Part shown: positions 1-9,194 of the stretch, one piece after another | Numbering within the stretch: position 1 is the first letter of the stretch | Layout of the letters: each line of letters opens with the position of its first letter | Assembly: GCF_000218785.1 (NCBI RefSeq) | Contig: NZ_AFPO01000021.1 | Location: forward strand, 310,001 to 374,000 | Length of the DNA: 64,000 nt | From: Idiomarina sp. A28L | GTDB taxonomy: Bacteria; Pseudomonadota; Gammaproteobacteria; Enterobacterales; Alteromonadaceae | Reading direction: 5' to 3' | Program-made: the position numbers and the translations under genes | The notes under the pieces: model-generated | What the model was told of the DNA's origin: nothing | Databases searched by the model: none | Seen by the model: only the letters and a program-made list of their open reading frames with translations

Positions 1-482
1 GTTAATGGCACACCGATATCGTTATTAAAGTTACCCTGAGTGGCTAACACTTCACCGCTTACACTTGGCGCTTGGCGAAGGATAGCAGCAACCATTTCTT
101 TCACTGTGGTTTTGCCACTACTGCCTGTAATTGCCACGCTTTTCGGCGCTACTTCAGCTTTTACCGCTGCGGCTAATAAACCCAAAGCTGCATGTGTATC
201 AGCAACTAAAATTTGCGCAACATCACAATCAAGCGGGCGCGAACAAATAATAGCTATGGCCCCTGCTTCTGCTACCGCATCGGCGTAATCATGAGCATCA
301 TGATTCGGGCCTTTTAATGCCACAAATAGATCTTCCGGTTGTACTTTTCGGCTATCAATCACCACATCACCTTTTACCAAGTGCTGCGCTAAGCACGAGC
401 CTGGTAAAAGCGCTTCACCACTTGCGCCTTGTAATGTGCCATTGGTTTTCTGTGCAACCCACTCTAGAGATACCGGAATCAT
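1..482 (-). CDS. murF: UDP-N-acetylmuramoyl-tripeptide--D-alanyl-D-alanine ligase MurF (N-terminal part)
   Basis: MurF adds D-Ala-D-Ala to UDP-MurNAc-tripeptide in the cytoplasm, the last step of the soluble peptidoglycan precursor. About 160 N-terminal residues are visible and the rest lies beyond the left edge. They show the Mur-ligase N-domain signature IDSRKVQPEDLFVALKG, the ATP-binding P-loop AITGSSGKTTVKEM, and the MurF-typical TQGNFNNDIGVPL. The ATG at 482 overlaps the murE stop as ATGA, so translation is probably coupled. The gene follows murE in the usual dcw order. Identification is secure; only the length is unknown. Confidence 0.95.
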   Translation of the reverse strand, partial: MIPVSLEWVAQKTNGTLQGASGEALLPGSCLAQHLVKGDVVIDSRKVQPEDLFVALKGPNHDAHDYADAVAEAGAIAIICSRPLDCDVAQILVADTHAALGLLAAAVKAEVAPKSVAITGSSGKTTVKEMVAAILRQAPSVSGEVLATQGNFNNDIGVPL

Positions 483-1936
483 TGGCCACCCCCAAGAATT
501 TCAGCAACCAGTGCACGTTCATCATAATCGTGAACTTTCGTGCCAATAACTTGATACGTTTCATGCCCTTTCCCTGCGCACACCACAACATCGTTTTTAT
601 TTGCATTTTCAATTGTTTGCCGTACCGCTTTTGCTCGGCCTGGTAACGCGGTATGCACGGAACCGCTTGGCATTCCGCTAATAATGTCTTGAATTATGGC
701 TTCCGGCGCTTCGGTACGGGGGTTATCATCGGTAACCACCGTGTGATCTGCCAACCGCGCAGCCACTTCACCCATTTGCGGACGTTTACCCCGATCGCGA
801 TCGCCACCACAACCAAACACGCACCAAAGTTTGCCAGTGCAATGCCGGCGCGCCGCTAATAAAACTTGCTCAAGAGCATCTGGGGTATGGGCGTAATCTA
901 CTAAAACTAATGGCTTATTCTCAGCCATAAAGGTTTCCATGCGGCCCGCAACTGATTGCAGTTGCGGCACTAAAGCAGCGGCAAAGGTTAAGCTAAAGCC
1001 ACTTGCCAGTGGGCTTAACAGCGCTGCCAGTAAATTAGCAACATTGAAATCACCCAATAACGGGCTCACTACGGAAATTTGTTGCTCGTGCCAATGCAGC
1101 AGCATTCTTGTACCGCTGTTTGTGTAGCTAATATCGCTTGCTACAAGAGTATTCTTTTGGCCAATTCTACTGCTATCCATGCTATACCAATGATCATCGG
1201 CTGTGCCCCATGCTGCAACGATGGCATCATCAGCATTGAAAATTCGCACGCGCGCTGGAAAATCAGTAAATAGGCGTGCTTTTGCGGCAATATAGCTTTC
1301 CATACTACCGTGATAATCAAGATGATCACGGGTTACATTAGTGGCAATCAACGTATCGAAATGCAGTGCTTCAACTCGTGCCTGTACTAAGGCATGAGAG
1401 GAAACTTCCATAGCAGCTGTTTTCGCTCCTTCAGCCACAAAGCTTGCTAACCGTTGCTGTACAGTAACCGCATCGGGCGTGGTGTTGGTTTCCGGCAATA
1501 ACACTGGCAACACGCCGCTGCCCAATGTTCCTAACACAGCCGCAGTGGGTTCTAATTGTTGCCATAGCTGCGCTACTAAATGGCTCACGGTAGTTTTGCC
1601 GTTCGTGCCAGTAACTCCAATTAAACGAATTTGAATATCAGGTTGCTGATAAAAACGACCGGCAATATGCGAAACTTCTGTGGCTAGCTTAGGCACGCCA
1701 ATAAGTGGCACGCCTTCAAGTTCACCGTGGGTCCATTCATCCATATCGGCCAACACTACACTGGCGCCAGCAGCAATTGCTGATTGAATATAATCTCGGC
1801 CATCAACTTCAGCGCCCGGCACGGCAATAAATGCATCGCCAGTGGCTATTTTGCGGCTATCCAGTTTCAAACCGCTAACGGCTAAATCTGGCAACGGGAA
1901 CGGACAATCTGGAAGTAAAGCGGCTAATGAGATCAT
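479..1936 (-). CDS. murE: UDP-N-acetylmuramoyl-L-alanyl-D-glutamate--2,6-diaminopimelate ligase MurE
   Basis: MurE attaches the third stem-peptide residue to UDP-MurNAc-L-Ala-D-Glu using ATP. The 485-residue protein has the substrate-binding LDSRKIATGDAFIAVPG near its N-terminus, the Mur-ligase P-loop TGTNGKTT at about residue 110, and the C-terminal DNPRTE motif that in the family marks meso-diaminopimelate rather than lysine specificity. The length is normal. The start overlaps the ftsI stop by four bases (ATGA) and the stop overlaps murF the same way, so it sits in the middle of a tightly packed dcw operon read from the mraZ promoter. Confidence 0.97.
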   Translation of the reverse strand: MISLAALLPDCPFPLPDLAVSGLKLDSRKIATGDAFIAVPGAEVDGRDYIQSAIAAGASVVLADMDEWTHGELEGVPLIGVPKLATEVSHIAGRFYQQPDIQIRLIGVTGTNGKTTVSHLVAQLWQQLEPTAAVLGTLGSGVLPVLLPETNTTPDAVTVQQRLASFVAEGAKTAAMEVSSHALVQARVEALHFDTLIATNVTRDHLDYHGSMESYIAAKARLFTDFPARVRIFNADDAIVAAWGTADDHWYSMDSSRIGQKNTLVASDISYTNSGTRMLLHWHEQQISVVSPLLGDFNVANLLAALLSPLASGFSLTFAAALVPQLQSVAGRMETFMAENKPLVLVDYAHTPDALEQVLLAARRHCTGKLWCVFGCGGDRDRGKRPQMGEVAARLADHTVVTDDNPRTEAPEAIIQDIISGMPSGSVHTALPGRAKAVRQTIENANKNDVVVCAGKGHETYQVIGTKVHDYDERALVAEILGGGQ

Positions 1937-3666
1937 TGCCCACCTCCAAATCCGGCCACACGTAACTCGCGGCCATTTAAATTATCTGGCGCTACATTCA
2001 AGATACGCATCGTTTCTTCCGCAATTGCTGAAAATACTGGCGCCGCTACAGTGCCGCCGTGATAGCTATCACCCGCAGGTTCATTAATCATTACTGCAAT
2101 TGCAACGCGCGGGCGGCTGGCTGGCAGTACACCAGCGAATAAACCTACATACTCATCGCCATACCCCCCGGCAACGGCTTTACGGGTTGTTCCAGTTTTA
2201 CCAGCTACACGATAACCGGAAACGCGGGCTCGGGTACCAGTGCCACCTTCCTCAGCTACCGCTTCCATTAACTGCAATACTTGCCGCGAAATTTCTCGGC
2301 TGAATACTTGTCGGCCTTGATGTGGCTCATCTAGTTTCAAAATCGATAGCGGCTGGCGATTTCCGCCATTGCCCAAAATCGCATACATTTGCGCCAGTTG
2401 CAGCGTGGTTACGCTAATGCCGTAACCATAAGAAAGCGCGGCAACTTCAAAATCCGACCAGCGATTCCGATGCTGGAACATACCCATGCTCTCGCCCAGC
2501 ATATTAATACCGGTATCAGAGCCGAAACCAGCCATGCTGTATAGATCTAAAAAATCTTCAAGCTCGAGATCCAAAGCTAATCGCGAGGTACCAACGTTGC
2601 TTGAGTGTGCCAAAATACCGGATAAATCAAGCTCACCGTAATTTCGAGCATCTTGCACTCGGCGGCCACCCACGCGCATCCAGCCTGGGCTGGTGTTTAG
2701 TTTGCTATCAATCGTTACAGAGCCTGAAGCCAACGCACCGAGAACTACTAAAGGTTTCACCGTTGAGCCGGGCTCAAAGCTATCGGTTATAGCCCGGTTA
2801 CGCATTTGGTGTGCTTGCACGCCTGATCGGTTGTTTGGGTTGTACGAAGGGTTATTCACCATGGCTAACACTTCGCCAGTTTGCACATCAACCACAACCA
2901 CTGAGCCTGAACTGGCTTGGTGATAACGCACAGCTTTCGCCAGTTCCCGGTAAGCAACCGATTGAATTCGCTGATCTATACTCAGGGTTAAATTTTGTGG
3001 CTGTTCAGAAGCCGTTATTTCTAGCTCTTCAATCAATCGGCCTTGGCCATCTTTCCGGTAGCGGCGCTGCCCGGGTGTTCCGGTTAATATATCGTTGTAA
3101 ACCGATTCCACACCATCGAGGCCTTCGGCATCAATGTTGGTAATGCCAACAACGTGCGCTGCAATTTCACCGCCCGGATAAAAGCGCCGTGATTCTTCCT
3201 TCAAACCCACTCCAGGAATACGTAAATCGCGAATATAATTAGCTACCGCTGGGGTAATCATGCGCTCAAGATACACAAACCGGCGTTCTGGATTTTCAAC
3301 TTTACTTAATAATTGCTCTGGCGTGGTATTCAACACATCGGCCATAGCTTGCCACCGGCGTGTATCAGTGTAGCCACCGCGATCATGCACCACTTTTGGG
3401 TCGGCCCAAATGGTGTGTACCGGCACGCTAACCGCCAACTCAACGCCGTTACGATCGGTAATGTTGCCCCGTTGAACGCGATCTTGCGCTACTCGAATAG
3501 AGCGTAAATCACCTTCGTAACGTAAACGATCAGGCTCAATTACTTGGATGTAAGCCGCGCGTGCAACCAACGATACAAAGCCTAAACAGATGCATACCAG
3601 CAAGAACATGAAGCGTCCTGGTAGTGGCTCTGGGCGCAGTATTTTTTCATTGCGTTTTACCGCCAT
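1933..3666 (-). CDS. ftsI: Septal peptidoglycan transpeptidase FtsI (PBP3)
   Basis: FtsI is the class B penicillin-binding protein that cross-links septal peptidoglycan in the divisome. The 577-residue protein has a short cytoplasmic N-terminus, one membrane segment at about residues 19-40, a pedestal domain, and the three transpeptidase motifs: STVK with the acylated serine near residue 301, SSN near 355, and KTG near 490. The length matches E. coli FtsI. It overlaps ftsL by 10 bases at its start and murE by 4 at its end, the standard dcw arrangement with ftsL as divisome partner. Confidence 0.97.
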   Translation of the reverse strand: MAVKRNEKILRPEPLPGRFMFLLVCICLGFVSLVARAAYIQVIEPDRLRYEGDLRSIRVAQDRVQRGNITDRNGVELAVSVPVHTIWADPKVVHDRGGYTDTRRWQAMADVLNTTPEQLLSKVENPERRFVYLERMITPAVANYIRDLRIPGVGLKEESRRFYPGGEIAAHVVGITNIDAEGLDGVESVYNDILTGTPGQRRYRKDGQGRLIEELEITASEQPQNLTLSIDQRIQSVAYRELAKAVRYHQASSGSVVVVDVQTGEVLAMVNNPSYNPNNRSGVQAHQMRNRAITDSFEPGSTVKPLVVLGALASGSVTIDSKLNTSPGWMRVGGRRVQDARNYGELDLSGILAHSSNVGTSRLALDLELEDFLDLYSMAGFGSDTGINMLGESMGMFQHRNRWSDFEVAALSYGYGISVTTLQLAQMYAILGNGGNRQPLSILKLDEPHQGRQVFSREISRQVLQLMEAVAEEGGTGTRARVSGYRVAGKTGTTRKAVAGGYGDEYVGLFAGVLPASRPRVAIAVMINEPAGDSYHGGTVAAPVFSAIAEETMRILNVAPDNLNGRELRVAGFGGGQ

Positions 3667-3995
3667 GGTACTAATACCTCCTGCGCTTCAGTGGGCCGCT
3701 GCATACCAAGCTCGCGTTGTGCCAGCGATTCAATACGGTTATGCGAACTCAATGTTGTTTGTTCAATCACTAAATGGCGATATTCAACATCTATCGCATC
3801 GCGATACTTGAGTAGCTCTTCGCGTTCAGCAAGTAATTCACGATTCAAATGCGTTAGATAAACTGTTAACAAAGCACTACCTAAAGCCACTACTAACCAC
3901 ACCAATAGGCCGCGATACTGCTTTATATCCGCAAGGATAATCTGCAGTAGGGCTTGGTGTGCATCAAAGCGCTTTAAATCGAGCTTCTTCATCAT
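3657..3995 (-). CDS. ftsL: Cell division protein FtsL
   Basis: FtsL is a small bitopic membrane protein that, with FtsB and FtsQ, activates FtsI and FtsW at the septum. The 112-residue product has a cytoplasmic N-terminus, one membrane helix at about residues 30-50, and a predicted coiled coil (residues about 50-90, with ELLAEREELLKYRDAID) ending in the conserved IESLAQRELGM segment. Sequence similarity within this family is low, so the call rests partly on position between rsmH and ftsI and on topology. It overlaps both neighbours. Confidence 0.93.
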   Translation of the reverse strand: MMKKLDLKRFDAHQALLQIILADIKQYRGLLVWLVVALGSALLTVYLTHLNRELLAEREELLKYRDAIDVEYRHLVIEQTTLSSHNRIESLAQRELGMQRPTEAQEVLVPWR

Positions 3996-4948
3996 TACGC
4001 CTCATCCTCGTGGGATAAACGTTCGGCAATACGCAACACGCTGCTACGTGCACGTGGATTTTCATTCAGTTCTTTTTGACTTGGTTTAATAGCCTTACCA
4101 ATTGAAATCAATGTTCGGTTATCTTCAATTTGGTCATCTCTAAGCGGCAACCCTGCAGGCACTTGTGCGCGGCGGCTTTGCTCACGGATAAACTGTTTCG
4201 CAATGCGGTCTTCTAAACTATGAAAACTAATAACTGCTAAGCGGCCACCCGGCATTAACGCATCAAGCGCTGCCACCAATGCCTCGCGAACTTCATCTAA
4301 TTCACGATTCACATGAATTCGAATTGCTTGAAACACCCGGGTTGCTGGATGTTTTTGCTTTTCTCGACTCGGATTTACTTTCGCAATTAAATTCGCCAAC
4401 TCGGAAGTACGGGTAAATTGGTTATCTTGCCGATACTCAATAATTGCTCGAGCGATTCGCGCTGCGTATTTTTCTTCGCCATACGTGCGAAACACATAAC
4501 AAAGCGAATCCATATCCGCGTGTGCCAGCCAATCAGCCGCTGATTCACCTACTGAAGGGTCCATGCGCATATCTAAGGGCCCATCACGCATAAAACTAAA
4601 ACCTCGATCGGCATCGTCTAACTGTGGGGAAGAAACGCCAAGATCGAATAAGATACCGGCCACGCGGCCGTTAAGTTGCTGCGCTGAAATAATTTCTGCG
4701 AGTTTTGAGAAAGGAGTGTGGAAAAACTGAAAACGTGGATCATCAGAAAGGGCTTCAGCTGCCTTTGCCGCGGTGGGGTCGCGATCAAACGCAATAAGTT
4801 TACCGGCCGGCCCCAATTGTTGCAGGATAGCTCGGCTATGACCGCCGCGCCCGAAGGTCGCGTCGATGTATATTTGGTCCGGTTGGATCGCTAACGCTGA
4901 AATCGACTCGGTTAGCAACACCGGTACGTGGAGCGGTGTATGCGTCAT
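3995..4948 (-). CDS. rsmH: 16S rRNA (cytosine-1402-N4)-methyltransferase RsmH
   Basis: RsmH (MraW) methylates N4 of C1402 in 16S rRNA at the ribosomal P site, using S-adenosylmethionine. The 317-residue protein carries the AdoMet-binding [11 protein letters not shown] near residue 30, the [19 protein letters not shown] block, and the C-terminal [13 protein letters not shown] and [10 protein letters not shown] motifs. The partner enzyme for the same nucleotide, RsmI (2'-O-methylation), is encoded about 4 kb away in this window. It shares one base with both mraZ and ftsL ends, so it is co-translated in the dcw operon. Confidence 0.97.
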   Translation of the reverse strand: MTHTPLHVPVLLTESISALAIQPDQIYIDATFGRGGHSRAILQQLGPAGKLIAFDRDPTAAKAAEALSDDPRFQFFHTPFSKLAEIISAQQLNGRVAGILFDLGVSSPQLDDADRGFSFMRDGPLDMRMDPSVGESAADWLAHADMDSLCYVFRTYGEEKYAARIARAIIEYRQDNQFTRTSELANLIAKVNPSREKQKHPATRVFQAIRIHVNRELDEVREALVAALDALMPGGRLAVISFHSLEDRIAKQFIREQSRRAQVPAGLPLRDDQIEDNRTLISIGKAIKPSQKELNENPRARSSVLRIAERLSHEDEA

Positions 4949-5406
4949 TATAATGAGAAATCTTGTAGTCGATCAGTTAATGTGAAATCACCAGCCTGTT
5001 CTGCAGCAATATCGTCTGCAACCTGCTGCTGCCATACTTCTTCATCCCAAATCTCAAACTTATTTAACTGACCAACAAGCATCAGTTTTTTTGTGAGATT
5101 TGCAAATTGACGTAACGGCGGAGCGATGAGGAGGCGACCGTTTTTATCCATATCGCAATCTTCTGCATAGCCGAGCAACAAACGTTGCAAACGGCGCTCT
5201 ACTGGGTTCATCGAGGAGAGGCTAGCAAGCTTCTGTTCAATCACTTGCCACTCGTGAAGCGGGTATAACAAAAGGCAAGGCTGCTTGTTATCAACAGTGC
5301 AGACCATTTTGCCTTCGCATTCCAATGACAAAAGGTTACGATACCGCGCTGGTATCGCTAGGCGACCTTTATCATCAAGACTTATACTCGTTGCTCCACG
5401 AAACAT
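4948..5406 (-). CDS. mraZ: Transcriptional regulator MraZ
   Basis: MraZ is a ring-forming DNA-binding protein with tandem SpoVT/AbrB folds that represses the dcw operon; in E. coli it binds direct repeats just upstream of its own gene. The 152-residue product has the two expected half-domains, each with a DxxGRLxIP-like motif: [15 protein letters not shown] near residue 10 and [17 protein letters not shown] near residue 84. It is the first gene of the minus-strand division cluster. Its upstream region holds three direct repeats at 5434-5457 that fit autoregulation. Confidence 0.96.
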   Translation of the reverse strand: MFRGATSISLDDKGRLAIPARYRNLLSLECEGKMVCTVDNKQPCLLLYPLHEWQVIEQKLASLSSMNPVERRLQRLLLGYAEDCDMDKNGRLLIAPPLRQFANLTKKLMLVGQLNKFEIWDEEVWQQQVADDIAAEQAGDFTLTDRLQDFSL

Positions 5407-5433
5407 AGTTTTTTAGCGGGATCACTGAATGAT

Positions 5434-5457
5434 CCACTTCTCTCCACTTTTCCCCAC
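5434..5457 (-). promoter_or_regulatory. Triple MraZ-box operator
   Basis: Read on the minus strand, GTGG occurs three times at exactly 10-bp spacing (plus-strand CCAC at 5434, 5444 and 5454), each followed by purine-rich sequence. Direct repeats with one-turn spacing immediately upstream of mraZ are the known MraZ-binding arrangement. The boxes lie between the predicted transcription start and the mraZ ATG, so bound MraZ would block early elongation or initiation. The site is seen directly; its function is inferred from the family. Confidence 0.85.
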
Positions 5458-5465
5458 AATGATAC

Positions 5466-5495
5466 AGTCTAGGTGCCACTCTGATCCCCTGTCAA
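5466..5495 (-). promoter_or_regulatory. Predicted sigma-70 promoter of mraZ and the dcw cluster
   Basis: On the minus strand there is a consensus -35 TTGACA (5490-5495), an 18-bp spacer and a -10 TAGACT (5466-5471). This puts initiation near 5459, directly before the three MraZ boxes and about 50 bases upstream of the mraZ start. The -35 is perfect; the -10 matches four of six positions. Confidence 0.7.
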
Positions 5496-5598
5496 GGAAA
5501 AATACGTTAAGATTTGTACAATGTTGGTTTACTTTTTACTTGCGCATTTAGTTACTTTCGTTAACTATTTGTTTAATAATTAAACGAGAGGTGGAAAC

Positions 5599-7791
5599 GT
5601 GCGCGCTAAGCTGTGGATTATCGGTGTCAGCATTGCTGTTTTTTTGTGTGGCGAGCTCGTAGTTGCCCGTGTGATTAGTTCCGATCGTGCCAGTGTTATT
5701 GAAACAAATCGTTATGTAGGCTTAGAGCAATTATCAACCGTTCGTGCTCGTTTAGAAGGTTTACTGCAAGCAAACCTAATTGCGATTCGGCAACTTCGCA
5801 CTGAGTTAATGTTAAATCCGGACTTAGATGAAGAACGCTTTCAAAGAATTTCTTCGAGTTTACTTACCTCCGAGTTACATATTCGCCATCTTGCTATAGG
5901 TAAGAATTATCGAATTGTGATGATTTACCCTCTTGATGGCAATGAAAGTGCTTTGGATTTTGATTATCGTAGCCAACCTGAACAATTAAATTCATTCATG
6001 GCAGCCCTCGAAACAGGTGAAATAACTATTAATGGGCCAGTAAGTTTAGTGCAGGGCGGTAGCGCCCTTATTGCCCGTGTTCCCGTTCCTCAAGATGAAA
6101 GCCAAAACCATATCGTTATTTCACAAGTAATTGATCACGAACGGCTATTTCACGATGCTGGCTTGGATCAACACCCATTCCTGCAAATTAGTTTGCGAGG
6201 CAACGATGGCCTCGGGCAAGCTGGAAACGTTATATTCGGTGACGAAGATTTGTGGCAAAGTGATCCCATTACTCAAGATGTTTTACTTCCCACAGGCTCA
6301 TGGGTACTGGCTGCGGCACCCGCCGACGGCGATTGGTTGCCAGCAGATTACCCAATGGTTACCTCATGGTTAATTGGCACGTTGGTAGTTTTGTTGTTGA
6401 CATTACTAACCGGCATGGTTCTTTTAAACCAGCAACGGGTTCGTGAAGCCTTTCGCTTGATAACAAAGCAGGCTCGCTTTGATACGCTCACAGAACTACC
6501 CAACCGGCACTACTTTCAAGAGCAACTGGGTAACTATCTGGATAGTTGCGAACGCCGCCGCGAAAAATGTGCTCTTTTGTTTATCGATCTTGATCATTTC
6601 AAAGAAGTAAACGATGCGCTTGGGCATGCCGCTGGTGATGAACTGCTTGTCATTATTGGCAATCGCTTGCGAGCTTCGTTGCGAAAAGACGATATTGTAG
6701 CGCGGCTGGGAGGTGATGAATTTGTTGTGGTTATGAAAAACATCACTGAAGCCATGCATGCGCAAGTACAAGCGCAAAAACTACTGAAACATATTCACGA
6801 GCCCGTAACCCTCGGAGACCAAGATGTTATCGTGAACTCTTCGATTGGCATCGCCATTTATCCTAGCGATGGTGAAAGTGTTGATGAATTATTAAAATCA
6901 GCCGATTTAGCTATGTACAACGCGAAAAATACCGGCCGTGGCACTACCTCATTTTTTAATGCTGATTTACGCCAACAAGCGGCTTCACACGTGGAATTGC
7001 ATCATGCCATTATGCTGGGCTTGCAAAATGATGAATTTTTTATTGATTACCAACCCGTTGTAAATTCTAAAGATGGTTCGCTTCACAGTGTTGAGGCTTT
7101 AGTTCGTTGGCAACATCCTGTGCATGGCTTAATGGCACCGAAAGCATTTATTCCGATAGCTGAGAAAAGTGGTGCTATTCGTGAACTCGGTAACTTTGTG
7201 TTAAACCAAACCTGCTTAGATATTCCAGCCCTGCGCGAAGCACATATCACCGGCCGTGTTGCGGTGAATTTTTCTTCTCATCAGTTTTATGATCAAATGG
7301 CCGTAGATACATGGTTTGCGATTATGGCCCAACACAATATTGCGCCAAGTAATTTTACTTTCGAAATAACTGAATCGATGCTGTTACCCGATCGTGAACG
7401 TCAGCGCGATCTCTTACTAAGCATTCGCCACAAAGGAATACAACTTGCGATTGATGATTTTGGTACCGGCTACTCTTCTACGAGTTATTTGCAGCACTTC
7501 CCTGTATCGATGCTAAAAATTGATAAAAGCTTTGTTGATAGAGTGCCTGAGGATAGACATCAAACCGCTCTTCTTGCCGCCCTTATTCACATGGCTCGTG
7601 CACTGGAAATAGATGTTGTTGCTGAAGGGGTAGAACAAGTAAATCAAGTGGAGTTTTTGAACAAACACTGTGCCGATTTAATTCAGGGCTTTTACTTTGC
7701 CCGGCCAATGCCGATTGCAGAATTAATTGAGCGCTATGGTGGAAAGAGTGCAGCTAAAGGCAACACAGAATTAGCTAAGAAAGATAACTAG
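5599..7791 (+). CDS. Membrane CHASE-GGDEF-EAL cyclic-di-GMP enzyme
   Basis: The 730-residue protein has an N-terminal membrane anchor (about residues 5-25), a periplasmic region of about 220 residues resembling a CHASE sensor (GPVSLVQGGSALIARVPV near residues 150-167), a second membrane helix at about 253-277, then GGDEF and EAL domains. The active site RLGGDEF is intact at about 371-375, with RKDD five residues before it as an I-site for product inhibition. The EAL domain keeps EALVRW (about 499), NFSSHQF, FEITES, AIDDFGTGYSS, LKIDKSF and AEGVE, so phosphodiesterase activity is also plausible. Both activities therefore look possible; which dominates cannot be read from sequence. The GTG start at 5599 follows a purine-rich GAGAGG. 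It is divergent from mraZ and convergent with rnpB; no partner gene is adjacent. Confidence 0.93.
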   Translation: MRAKLWIIGVSIAVFLCGELVVARVISSDRASVIETNRYVGLEQLSTVRARLEGLLQANLIAIRQLRTELMLNPDLDEERFQRISSSLLTSELHIRHLAIGKNYRIVMIYPLDGNESALDFDYRSQPEQLNSFMAALETGEITINGPVSLVQGGSALIARVPVPQDESQNHIVISQVIDHERLFHDAGLDQHPFLQISLRGNDGLGQAGNVIFGDEDLWQSDPITQDVLLPTGSWVLAAAPADGDWLPADYPMVTSWLIGTLVVLLLTLLTGMVLLNQQRVREAFRLITKQARFDTLTELPNRHYFQEQLGNYLDSCERRREKCALLFIDLDHFKEVNDALGHAAGDELLVIIGNRLRASLRKDDIVARLGGDEFVVVMKNITEAMHAQVQAQKLLKHIHEPVTLGDQDVIVNSSIGIAIYPSDGESVDELLKSADLAMYNAKNTGRGTTSFFNADLRQQAASHVELHHAIMLGLQNDEFFIDYQPVVNSKDGSLHSVEALVRWQHPVHGLMAPKAFIPIAEKSGAIRELGNFVLNQTCLDIPALREAHITGRVAVNFSSHQFYDQMAVDTWFAIMAQHNIAPSNFTFEITESMLLPDRERQRDLLLSIRHKGIQLAIDDFGTGYSSTSYLQHFPVSMLKIDKSFVDRVPEDRHQTALLAALIHMARALEIDVVAEGVEQVNQVEFLNKHCADLIQGFYFARPMPIAELIERYGGKSAAKGNTELAKKDN

Positions 7792-7796
7792 AAAAG

Positions 7797-8178
<382 letters not shown>

Positions 8179-8185
8179 GAGCGCG

Positions 8186-8191
8186 AGTATA
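8186..8191 (-). promoter_or_regulatory. -10 element of the rnpB promoter
   Basis: On the minus strand TATACT sits seven bases before the predicted first base of RNase P RNA (8178). The interval is the GC-rich CGCGCTC, a discriminator of the kind found at stable-RNA promoters sensitive to growth rate. The -35 region is weak, so upstream or Fis-like activation may matter; that is inference. Confidence 0.6.
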
Positions 8192-8281
8192 CCTCAGTGC
8201 AGTTTGCGGGGAAAGGAATAAGGCATTGCTGAACATAACAACTAAAACTCCCAGCTGTTTGCTTAACCGCGCCGCCAACAA

Positions 8282-9106
8282 TTAAAGCGTGTGCTTGTAT
8301 AGATCATTGGCCCGTAAGTTATAATGGCTAGCTACAATTTTAGCTGCCTTTTTAGGCGGGAGCTCATTGTTTAATAGAGTTAGTAACTGCAATGCCTCGG
8401 CAGGAATACTGTGGTCATGTGCCGGCGCACCAGCAATCATTAGCACCATTTCTCCGCGTTGTTGATTCGAATCAGCGGTAACCATTGCGAGTACTTCTGC
8501 AACACTTCCACTTAGGTAAGTTTCAAATTGCTTGGTAATCTCGCGGCCAATCACAACCTGGCGTTCCGGCCCAAATGCTTCCTGCACTGCGGCTAAAGTA
8601 TCAAGAATTCGGCGTGGAGCTTCGTAAAAAACCATGGTTGCCGTTTCATCTTGTAAACGTTGCAATGCACTTAGCCGTGCTTGTTGTTTTGGCGATAAAA
8701 AGCCACAAAATAAAAACCGATCGGTAGGCAACCCTGAGGCCGACAATGCGGTAATAGCAGCACAAGCACCTGGCAGGGCCACCACGGGCACACCAGCACC
8801 GCGGCATGCATTCACCAATGGATAACCAGGATCGCTGATCAAAGGCGTTCCGGCATCGCTGATTAGTGCGATACTTTGCCCTTCTTGAATACGTTGAACG
8901 ATAGCTTCGGCTTTTTGCCGTTCATTATGTTCATGTACCGCCCACAACTTACTCTCAATACCAAAATGATTGAGCAACACACTGCTATGGCGCGTATCCT
9001 CAGCGGCTATAACATCAACACTGCGAAGAACCTCAAGCGCCCGTAACGTGATATCATTTAAGTTGCCAATCGGCGTTGGCACGATATAAAGGGTTCCGGT
9101 TTTCAT
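8282..9106 (-). CDS. rsmI: 16S rRNA (cytidine-1402-2'-O)-methyltransferase RsmI
   Basis: RsmI methylates the ribose of C1402 in 16S rRNA, complementing RsmH, which is encoded in the same window. The 274-residue product belongs to the tetrapyrrole-methylase fold: TLYIVPTPIGNLNDITLRA at the N-terminus, AAEDTRHSSVLL, then SDAGTPLISDPGYPLV and GREITKQFET. It lies between rnpB on the same strand and lpoA on the opposite strand, the usual gammaproteobacterial arrangement, and is divergent from lpoA with under 100 bases between the start codons. Confidence 0.96.
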   Translation of the reverse strand: MKTGTLYIVPTPIGNLNDITLRALEVLRSVDVIAAEDTRHSSVLLNHFGIESKLWAVHEHNERQKAEAIVQRIQEGQSIALISDAGTPLISDPGYPLVNACRGAGVPVVALPGACAAITALSASGLPTDRFLFCGFLSPKQQARLSALQRLQDETATMVFYEAPRRILDTLAAVQEAFGPERQVVIGREITKQFETYLSGSVAEVLAMVTADSNQQRGEMVLMIAGAPAHDHSIPAEALQLLTLLNNELPPKKAAKIVASHYNLRANDLYKHTL

Positions 9107-9194
9107 TTTTCGCTCTCTTTACGCAGTTGTATGGCAGCGATATTTGTTTCACTGCGAATGGCAGTTTATAGTAGAGCATCGCTCGTTACATGAG

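Noticed and set aside
5466-5482. Possible sigma-54 promoter (TGGCAC) upstream of mraZ
   Set aside because: The -12 element TTGC is missing at the needed spacing, whereas a consensus TTGACA and fair -10 explain the region as sigma-70.
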